Origin: Sphingomonas leidyi
Lineage (GTDB): Bacteria; Pseudomonadota; Alphaproteobacteria; Sphingomonadales; Sphingomonadaceae
DNA length: 64,000 nucleotides
Assembly (NCBI RefSeq): GCF_011761945.1
Contig: NZ_JAASQV010000001.1
Coordinates: forward strand, 1,116,001 to 1,180,000
Direction of reading: 5' to 3'
Notes under the pieces: generated by a model
Told to the model about the DNA's origin: nothing
The model's input: only the letters and a program-made list of their open reading frames with translations
Databases searched by the model: none
Made by a program: the position numbers and the translations under genes
Shown here: positions 58,066 through 64,000 of the stretch, piece after piece
How the letters are laid out: every line of letters begins with the position of its first letter
Position numbering within the stretch: position 1 is the stretch's first letter

Positions 58066-58854
58066 TTACTTCGTCGCGGTCGCGGACGCGGCGCGCTCGA
58101 TCATGTTTGCGACTTCATGCGGGTGCGAAATCATCACGACATGCGACGCGCCGGGCACGACTTCGACCCTTCGGGCATGTGCACGTTCGGCCATGAACGC
58201 TTGGGAGGCCGGCGGAATGGCAAGGTCCTTCGCGCCATAGATGAACCAGGACGGCAGGTTCTTCCAAGCCGCGACCGCCACTTTCTCTTCGCCGGCCTGA
58301 AGCGTGACCGGGCGCTGCGCATAGGCCGCAATCTGCGCCGGAGCGACCGGCAGATCGCCGGCGAACGCGGCGGGGAATTTATCGGTGCGAATATAGAGAT
58401 CCTGCTTGCCGTCCGGAGTCGTAACCGGCTGCGCGAGCACGCCATTCAGCACCGATCCCGGAAACTTTCCCGCCAGTTCGAAGCTGCTCTCGCCGACCTC
58501 CGGCGCAAAGGCGGCAACAAAGACCAGCGCCTTCACATTGTCCGAACCGGCGGCCGCCTGGGTGATTACGGTGCCGCCATAGGAATGGCCCACGAGAACC
58601 ACCGGGCCGTTGATCGACTTGACGATCGAGGCGACATAGGCGGCGTCGCTGGCGGCACCGCGGAGCGGATTGGCGGCGGCGACGACCGGATAGCCGTCAC
58701 GCGTCAGGTCGGCGATGACGCCATTCCAGCTCGAGGAATCAGCGAAGGCGCCATGGACGAGTACGATGGTAGGCTTCGGCGCCGCCTCGGACGCGGGCGC
58801 CGCGGCGGTGAGCAAGAGGCCGGCGGCCATCGCTGCAGACTTGAAGAAAGGCAT
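58066..58854 (-). CDS. Exported alpha/beta hydrolase
   Basis: A 262-residue protein with a Sec signal (FFKSAAMAAGLLLTAAAPAS). Oxyanion HGAFADSSSW, nucleophile elbow GHSYGG near residue 98 and a terminal His in PGASHVVMISHP mark a serine hydrolase (esterase-like), unlike the Asp nucleophiles of its neighbours. Substrate unknown. Middle gene of the three-hydrolase set. Confidence 0.9.
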   Translation of the reverse strand: MPFFKSAAMAAGLLLTAAAPASEAAPKPTIVLVHGAFADSSSWNGVIADLTRDGYPVVAAANPLRGAASDAAYVASIVKSINGPVVLVGHSYGGTVITQAAAGSDNVKALVFVAAFAPEVGESSFELAGKFPGSVLNGVLAQPVTTPDGKQDLYIRTDKFPAAFAGDLPVAPAQIAAYAQRPVTLQAGEEKVAVAAWKNLPSWFIYGAKDLAIPPASQAFMAERAHARRVEVVPGASHVVMISHPHEVANMIERAASATATK

Positions 58855-58934
58855 GGGACAAATCCTTTGTATCTTGGGAAAGAGGGTTGGGCGGCGCGCG
58901 GGGCATGGCGCGCCGCCCGGCTCCGCGCCGGGGA

Positions 58935-60224
58935 TCAGCGGAGCGATCGGAACGCGGTACGCATCTCGCTGGTAAAGGCGGCGGGCTGCTCCCAGGCCGC
59001 GAAGTGGCCGCCCTTGGGCAGGCGATTATAGTGAATCAGCTTTGGATAGGCCTTCTCCACCCAGGCCTGCGGCGCTTGGTAGATTTCATCCGGAAAAGCG
59101 CTGATCGCGGTCGGCAGCATGACGTGCTTCGGCGCGAAGAAGGCAAGCTTGCTCTCCCAGTAGAGCCGTGCGGACGAAACCGCGGTTCCCGTCAACCAGT
59201 AGAGCGCGACATTGTCGATGAGGTCCTCCCTCGAGAGACCTTCCTCGCCGCCGTCGAACACACGGGTGATCAGCTCCATGCTCGCGCGGTCATGGTCGAA
59301 CATCCATGAGGCAAGACCGATCGGCGAGTCCGCGAGCGCGTAGAGTGTCTGCGGGCGCTTCGCCATCTCGGTCGCATAGCCGAGGCCATTCTTGTAGAAG
59401 CTGTCGAGCTGGTCATAGGCGCGCTGCTCGTCGGCTGAGAGACCGGCCGGGGCTGCACCGCCTGTCGCAAGCGCCTGCGCGATATTGTCCGGTACCGACG
59501 CCGGCATGTTGGTGTGAATGCCGATAAGGCCCGGCGGAAGCAGCAGCGCGAGCTGCTCGGTGACCGCATTGCCCCAGTCGCCGCCCTGGGCGACATAGCG
59601 CGTGTAGCCGAGGCGCTTCATCAGCACCGCCCAGGCCTTGGCGATGCGGATCGGATCCCAACCGAGCTCGGTCGGCTTGCCCGAGAAACCATGGCCCGGC
59701 AGCGAGGGGATCACCACGTCGAACGCATCCGCCGCGGTCCCGCCATGGGCAGTCGGGTTGGTCAGCGGGTCGATGATCTTGAGCTGTTCGAAGATCGAGC
59801 CCGGCCAGCCATGGGTGATAATCATCGGCAGTGCGTTGCGGTGCTTCGACTTCACATGGATGAAATGGATGTCGACACCGTCGATCTCGGTGATGAAGTT
59901 GGGCAAGTTGTTGAGATAGTCCTCGGCCTTGCGCCAATCATATTCGTTGGCCCAATAGTCGGCCGCCGCTTTCATCGTCGAGAGCTTCAGCCCCTGCGAG
60001 GTGTCGCCGACGGTCTCGCGATCCGGCCAGTTGGTCGCCAGGACGCGGCGCTTCATGTCGGCGAGCGCCGCTTCGGGGATGTTGATCTTGAACGGGCGTA
60101 CTGCAGCACCGCCGAGGGCGGATTGCGCTGCGGTGGCGGCGCGCGGCAGGCTGAGGGCGGCAGCACCGACCAGCGACGTCGCTAGGAATCCGCGCCGGCC
60201 GATCTGTGTAGGGACAGTTGACAC
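58935..60224 (-). CDS. Tat-exported epoxide hydrolase (EHN family)
   Basis: A 429-residue enzyme. Tat lead IGRRGFLATSLVGAAALSLP, epoxide-hydrolase N-terminal domain about 43-150 (KINIPEAALADMKRRVLATN), oxyanion HGWPGS, nucleophile D in GGDWGNAVTEQLAL near 230, and His near the end (LPKGGHFAAWEQP). Converts epoxides to diols. GTG start at 60224. First of the three exported hydrolases; ohr lies upstream. Confidence 0.94.
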   Translation of the reverse strand: MSTVPTQIGRRGFLATSLVGAAALSLPRAATAAQSALGGAAVRPFKINIPEAALADMKRRVLATNWPDRETVGDTSQGLKLSTMKAAADYWANEYDWRKAEDYLNNLPNFITEIDGVDIHFIHVKSKHRNALPMIITHGWPGSIFEQLKIIDPLTNPTAHGGTAADAFDVVIPSLPGHGFSGKPTELGWDPIRIAKAWAVLMKRLGYTRYVAQGGDWGNAVTEQLALLLPPGLIGIHTNMPASVPDNIAQALATGGAAPAGLSADEQRAYDQLDSFYKNGLGYATEMAKRPQTLYALADSPIGLASWMFDHDRASMELITRVFDGGEEGLSREDLIDNVALYWLTGTAVSSARLYWESKLAFFAPKHVMLPTAISAFPDEIYQAPQAWVEKAYPKLIHYNRLPKGGHFAAWEQPAAFTSEMRTAFRSLR

Positions 60225-60237
60225 TGTGCTTCTCCCG

Positions 60238-60651
60238 TCAGGCGAGCGAGACGTCCGCAGCGATCCCGCCGCGCGTCATCTTCGAATAGGGGCAGATCGC
60301 ATCGGCGCGATCGACGAGGGCCTGGGCGGTATCCGCATCCAGGCCCGGCAGGCTGACCTTGAGCCGCGCGGACAGGATGAAACCCTCCTGGTCATCGACG
60401 TTCAGATCGACCTCGGCATCGACGGCTGTGTCGGCCGGAAGCTTGATGCCGGCTTGGCCGGCGGCGAAGCTCAGCGCTCCTTCGAAACAGGCCGACCAGC
60501 CTGCGGCGAACAGCTGTTCCGGATTGGTGCCGGGACGCTTCGTCCCCGGCGATCCGAGCTGAACATCGAGCTGGCCATCCGAGCTACGGGCTGCGCCGTC
60601 GCGGCCGCCGATGGTATGAACCTGGGCGGTGTAAAGTGTCTTGAGCGCCAC
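60238..60651 (-). CDS. ohr: Organic hydroperoxide resistance protein Ohr
   Basis: A 137-residue thiol peroxidase of the OsmC/Ohr family. The N-terminus LYTAQVHTIGGRDGAARSSD and GTNPEQLFAAGWSACFEGAL hold the reactive cysteine, and ADAICPYSKMTRGG the resolving cysteine. Reduces organic hydroperoxides with lipoyl partners. GTG 60651 gives the standard start and length. Same strand as the epoxide hydrolase, 13 bases apart. Confidence 0.92.
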   Translation of the reverse strand: MALKTLYTAQVHTIGGRDGAARSSDGQLDVQLGSPGTKRPGTNPEQLFAAGWSACFEGALSFAAGQAGIKLPADTAVDAEVDLNVDDQEGFILSARLKVSLPGLDADTAQALVDRADAICPYSKMTRGGIAADVSLA

Positions 60652-60918
60652 GATGATACTCCTTTGTCTGGTTGGAATGAGAGGTAAGGGCGCAGCGGCG
60701 GCGGGGTAGCGCTGGAGAATGAGAGCGACCCTCTCATTTCCTGAGCGGCCAGCCAGCGAAGCGCCACGGTCCAGGCCTTTGGGGGCGACACCCGCAGCTC
60801 GGGCCCACCCGCCGGATTCGTCAGTGGCCTTCGACCGACCACTTTCCTTGCATTGGGCTGGATCAAGCCAAGGGTGGCGGGCCGGAGCGACCATGGCTCA
60901 GGCCCGCCACGCGCATTC

Positions 60919-62349
60919 TCAGGCTTTTTCGCGGTGAATGACGGCCTTCATCTCGAGGAAGTCGCCAAACGCGATACGACCCCACTCGCGACCATTGCCC
61001 GACATCTTGTAGCCACCGAACGGCGCCGTCGGATCTTCGAAAGCACCATTCAGATAGACCATGCCGGATTCGATCCGGGCCGCGACGTCGGACGCTTCCT
61101 GATCGGTCGCCGCCTGCACATAGGCGCCGAGACCATAGATGGTGTCGTTGGCGATCTCGACGGCTTCATCGACGTCCGAATAGGTCTGGATCACGAGCAC
61201 CGGGCCGAAGATCTCTTCCTTCACGATCGTCATGTCGCGCGTGACGTCCGCAAAGATCGTCGGACGGACGTAGAAGCCCCGGTCCAGACCGTCGGGGCGG
61301 CCCATTCCACCGGCGACCACGGTCGCGCCTTCGTCGATACCCGTCTGGATCAGATGCGAGACGCGCTCGTGCTGACGACGCGAGACGAGGGGGCCCATGT
61401 CCACATCGGTGTTGGGATCACCGACCTTGATCGATGCCGCCACCGCCGCGGCGACTGCCTTGGCCTCGTCGAGGCGATCCTGCGGGACGATCAGGCGCGT
61501 CGGAGCATGACAGGTCTGGCCGCTGTTGCGGATCAGGCGCTGGACATTCTCGGTCACGGCCTTGGCGAGGTCGGCGCTCGGCAGGACCACATTGGGCGAC
61601 TTGCCGCCCAGTTCCTGATGGACGCGCTTGACCGTGTCCGCGGCCCGCTTGGCGACATCGATCCCCGCGCCGGTCGAACCGGTGAACGAGACCATCGCAA
61701 TGCCCGGATGGCTCGAGATTGCGGCGCCGACCTCCGGTCCCATGCCGTCGACCAGATTGTACACGCCCTTCGGCGTTCCCGCGTCGTGCAGGATCTCGGC
61801 GATGATATGAGCCGAGAAGGGCGTCACCTCCGAGGGCTTGTGAACAAGCGTGTTGCCCGTCGCCAGCGCCGGAACAATCTTGCAGATGATCTGGTTGATC
61901 GGCCAGTTCCACGGAGTGATCATGCCGACGACGCCGATCGGTTCCATGCGGATCCGGGTGCGATCGCTGGCCAACTGCTCGAACGGATAGTCCTTGAGCG
62001 TCTCGAGCGCCTGCTGGAGGTGCAGCGCGCCGATGCCCGCCTGATGATCGAAGGCAAGTCGCGCGGGCGCGCCCAGTTCCTCGACCAGCGCATCGGCGAG
62101 ATCCTGGCGCCGCGTCATATAGGTCTGGAGGATCGAGCCGAGGAGATCGATCCGCTCCTGGCGAGTCGAGCGAGAGAAGCTGCGGAACGCCGCCCGCGCA
62201 GCCGTGACCGCACGATCGACGTCGTTCGCCGTCCCGAGCGCAATCCGGCCCACGGCGGCCTCGGTAGCAGGATTGATCACGTCGAGGGTGGGGCGATCAT
62301 TCGCATCGACCCACTGACCGTCGATGTAGAATTTCGTGTAATTTCTCAT
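60919..62349 (-). CDS. NAD(P)-dependent aldehyde dehydrogenase
   Basis: A 476-residue ALDH: TPWNWPINQIICKIVPALAT, FTGSTGAGIDVAKRA cofactor loop, VHQELGGKSPNVVLP with the general-base Glu, catalytic Cys in RNSGQTCHAPTRLI and GGYKMSGNGREWG at the end. Oxidises aldehydes to acids. ATG 62349 (MRNYTKFYIDGQW); longer frame upstream covers the shared control region. Divergent from the GlxA-type regulator, with an operator-like repeat between. Confidence 0.95.
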   Translation of the reverse strand: MRNYTKFYIDGQWVDANDRPTLDVINPATEAAVGRIALGTANDVDRAVTAARAAFRSFSRSTRQERIDLLGSILQTYMTRRQDLADALVEELGAPARLAFDHQAGIGALHLQQALETLKDYPFEQLASDRTRIRMEPIGVVGMITPWNWPINQIICKIVPALATGNTLVHKPSEVTPFSAHIIAEILHDAGTPKGVYNLVDGMGPEVGAAISSHPGIAMVSFTGSTGAGIDVAKRAADTVKRVHQELGGKSPNVVLPSADLAKAVTENVQRLIRNSGQTCHAPTRLIVPQDRLDEAKAVAAAVAASIKVGDPNTDVDMGPLVSRRQHERVSHLIQTGIDEGATVVAGGMGRPDGLDRGFYVRPTIFADVTRDMTIVKEEIFGPVLVIQTYSDVDEAVEIANDTIYGLGAYVQAATDQEASDVAARIESGMVYLNGAFEDPTAPFGGYKMSGNGREWGRIAFGDFLEMKAVIHREKA

Positions 62350-62443
62350 GATGATACCATCCTTCATATGCGGCGCCGGAAACTTGTTCGCCGTTGATCG
62401 GTCGGCGAGATTGCCGAGCGGTCCTAGGATGGGATTGATTGGC

Positions 62444-62470
62444 CTCGTCTCAAATGTCATATAAACGGCG
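62444..62470 (+). promoter_or_regulatory. Operator-like repeat, copy A (27 bp)
   Basis: Perfect inverse complement of 63489-63515. It lies in the divergent control region between the aldehyde dehydrogenase and the glxA-type gene. It contains gtctcaaat (62447-62455), which is repeated in reverse at 62471-62479 (atttgagac) to make a local palindrome. Likely binding site of the adjacent AraC-type regulator. Confidence 0.7.
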
Positions 62471-62496
62471 ATTTGAGACATTTTACGGAGATCGCC

Positions 62497-63465
62497 ATGC
62501 TGCGCGTCGATTTCGTCACCCATCCGGGCTTCAACGTCCTCTCCCTCTCGATGCTGACCGTGTTCGAATTCGCCAATCTCGCAGGCGAGACGCCGGCCTA
62601 TGAGGTCAGGCTCGTGTCGGAAGGTGGTGGACCGGTGAGAGGTTCAATGGGGGTCGTCGTCGAAACGGCGGCGATGGATGAGTCGGCCTGCGACACGCTC
62701 ATCATTGCCGGGGCCACCGGCATAGCGGTGCCGTCTCCGGCACTTGTCGGACTCCTGCGCCGGGCACCTGATCGTTACCGTAGGGTTGTCGCGACGTGCA
62801 CGGGAGCCTTCCTGCTCGCTGAGGCAGGTTTGCTCGATGGCCGCCGCGCGACGACGCACTGGCTCTATGCGCGCGAGCTCGCAAACCGATTCCCCAAGAT
62901 CAAGGTCGAAGATGATCGAATCTTCATCGGGGATGGGCCGGTTTGGACGTCCGCCGGCGCGACGGCAGGCATCGATCTGGCGCTCGCGCTGGTCGAACAA
63001 GACCTAGGCGCGGAGATAAGCCGCACCATTGCCAAGCAGATGGTTGTCTATCATCGGCGGGCGGGGGGGCAGTCTCAGTTTTCCGAACTGCTCGATCTCG
63101 AACCGAAATCGGATCGCATTCAGAAGGCGCTGACCTATGCCAGGCGCAACCTGCAGACGCCGCTTTCAGTGCCGCAGCTCGCCCAAGCCGCGAATCTGAG
63201 CCCTCGACAGTTCAGCCGTGCCTTCCAGGCTGAAACCGGTCAGTCGCCGGCCAAGGCAGTCGAGCGCATTCGCGTCGAGGCAGCACGCCTGATGATGGAG
63301 CAAAGTCGTCATCCCATCGAGGTCGTCGCGCGGGAAACCGGATTTGCCGATCGTGATCGTATGCGTCGCGCTTTCTTGCGCACTTTCGGACAACCGCCCC
63401 AGGCAATCCGTCGTGCCGCCACCGGCGATGCCATCGATATCAGGTCGAGCACCATCGAAGCCTGA
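62497..63465 (+). CDS. GlxA-family AraC-type regulator with DJ-1/PfpI domain
   Basis: A 322-residue regulator. N-terminal class I glutamine amidotransferase-like domain about 1-170, with the conserved Cys in VATCTGAFLLAEAGLL near residue 106, and a C-terminal double helix-turn-helix AraC domain about 220-315 (LSVPQLAQAANLSPRQFSRA, PIEVVARETGFADRDRMRRA). It may sense a reactive small molecule. ATG 62497 follows tacggag. Flanked by the 27-bp inverted repeats. Confidence 0.93.
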   Translation: MLRVDFVTHPGFNVLSLSMLTVFEFANLAGETPAYEVRLVSEGGGPVRGSMGVVVETAAMDESACDTLIIAGATGIAVPSPALVGLLRRAPDRYRRVVATCTGAFLLAEAGLLDGRRATTHWLYARELANRFPKIKVEDDRIFIGDGPVWTSAGATAGIDLALALVEQDLGAEISRTIAKQMVVYHRRAGGQSQFSELLDLEPKSDRIQKALTYARRNLQTPLSVPQLAQAANLSPRQFSRAFQAETGQSPAKAVERIRVEAARLMMEQSRHPIEVVARETGFADRDRMRRAFLRTFGQPPQAIRRAATGDAIDIRSSTIEA

Positions 63466-63488
63466 CCGTGGCAACACTTGTCCTAAAA

Positions 63489-63515
63489 CGCCGTTTATAT
63501 GACATTTGAGACGAG
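63489..63515 (-). promoter_or_regulatory. Operator-like repeat, copy B (27 bp)
   Basis: Exact inverse complement of copy A at 62444-62470. It lies after the regulator gene and 55 bases before the ATG of the next hydrolase. Includes atttgagac (63504-63512). The placement upstream of both flanking genes suggests it is a regulator-binding site rather than a mobile-element end. Confidence 0.7.
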
Positions 63516-63569
63516 ACGGGTCCGAACTATGTCTTCTTCCAGCCAATCCGGCGGTGAAGGAGAAATAAG

Positions 63570-64000
63570 ATGTCAGTAGATGTTGCCACGTTGATCCGCC
63601 CCGAGATCAAGACGATCGACGGGCTCGCCATTCGCGTCGCCAAGGGCGACTGGGACCCGAAGCTGCGCGCGGAGGCTCTCCTGCTGAGCCCCTGGCCCGA
63701 AAGTCTCTATGCCTATGAGCCGACCTGGGCCCGCCTTGCCGAACACGCCAATCTGATCGCGGTCGATCTTCCAGGTTTCGGTCACTCGGAACGACGTGAA
63801 TCCCTTATGTCGCCGAGCGCGATGGGCGACTTCATCGTGAAGATCGCCGATGCACTCGGTCTCGAGCGTCCGCACGTCGTGGGGCCGGACGTCGGCACGG
63901 CGGCATCGCTCTTCGCCGCCGCGCGGCATCCGGGTCGCTTCCGGACCCTGTCGATCGGGACGGGTGGTGCAGCGGTGCCGCTGGAGCTGGGCGAGCCGCT
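63570..64000 (+). CDS. Alpha/beta hydrolase, N-terminal part (cut by window end)
   Basis: At least 143 residues starting ATG 63570 after gaaggagaaa. Starts MSVDVATLIRPEIKTIDGLA; SPWPESLYAYEPTWARLAEH follows an oxyanion region, then DLPGFGHSERRES and the nucleophile elbow VGPDVGTAASLFAAA with Asp near residue 112. This is the dehalogenase/epoxide hydrolase type. The C-terminus is beyond the window. Upstream operator-like repeat B links it to the GlxA regulator. Confidence 0.88.
   Translation, partial: MSVDVATLIRPEIKTIDGLAIRVAKGDWDPKLRAEALLLSPWPESLYAYEPTWARLAEHANLIAVDLPGFGHSERRESLMSPSAMGDFIVKIADALGLERPHVVGPDVGTAASLFAAARHPGRFRTLSIGTGGAAVPLELGEP

Noticed and set aside
62444..63515. 27-bp inverted repeats as ends of an insertion sequence
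   Set aside because: The enclosed gene is a regulator, no transposase is present, no target duplication is seen, and each repeat lies in a promoter position.

Overview
The window is high-GC (by eye mid-to-high 60s %) alphaproteobacterial chromosome, most likely a sphingomonad (Sphingomonadaceae). The grounds are a DUF1465/RcdA cell-cycle adaptor, an alphaproteobacterial-type DksA that keeps only one zinc-finger cysteine, an iron/siderophore-type sigma/FecR/TonB-receptor set with an STN domain, a host-attachment family protein and a PEP-CTERM-like anchored protein. The species call is inference from gene content. No rRNA, intact tRNA, CRISPR array, integrase or transposase was seen.

Layout. 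1-9.8 kb: the end of a PQQ dehydrogenase, a secreted M14-like carboxypeptidase/serine-hydrolase pair, rimO, an AAC(3)-type acetyltransferase, a K+ channel and a LysM/LytM factor. 9.9-21 kb: housekeeping and small conserved genes: serS, host attachment protein, a Ser/Thr-rich anchored surface protein, dksA, PilZ, two divergent YdcH/DUF465 paralogues, rcdA, nitronate monooxygenase, gamma carbonic anhydrase, altronate-dehydratase family enzyme, VOC protein. 20.9-26.8 kb: a tightly overlapping six-gene minus-strand operon DUF4129-DUF4350-MoxR-DUF58-SpoIIM-RDD, with a divergent multi-pass membrane protein. 27.8-35.5 kb: an RND heavy-metal-type efflux operon (adaptor, permease, outer-membrane factor) ending in its own response regulator and sensor kinase. 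35.6-43.7 kb: an ECF sigma/FecR/TonB-receptor set followed on the same strand by polysaccharide deacetylase, glycosyltransferase and flippase-like genes, with another glycosyltransferase divergent. 44-45 kb: a stand-alone MreB.

46.2-50.1 kb is an accessory patch with lower GC and broken genes: an orphan immunity-like gene, a twice-frameshifted RHS/toxin remnant ending in an HEELH motif, a likely immunity gene, another RHS scrap, a 45-nt 3' fragment of tRNA-Lys(CTT) that looks like an integration scar, and a split zinc-ribbon/Mrr-type nuclease.

50.1-64 kb is a detoxification block: SDR, catalase, zinc alcohol dehydrogenase, a thioredoxin-fold protein with an altered CxxS site, LysR, three exported alpha/beta hydrolases including an epoxide hydrolase, Ohr, aldehyde dehydrogenase, a GlxA-type AraC regulator and a further alpha/beta hydrolase cut by the window end. 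A perfect 27-bp inverted repeat flanks the GlxA gene and probably marks its operators, joining aldehyde dehydrogenase, regulator and hydrolase into one local regulon.

Best candidates for a closer look: the GlxA operator pair; the RHS toxin graveyard with the tRNA-Lys scar; the sigma/FecR/TonB receptor set joined to a surface-glycan operon; and the MoxR/DUF58/SpoIIM/RDD operon.
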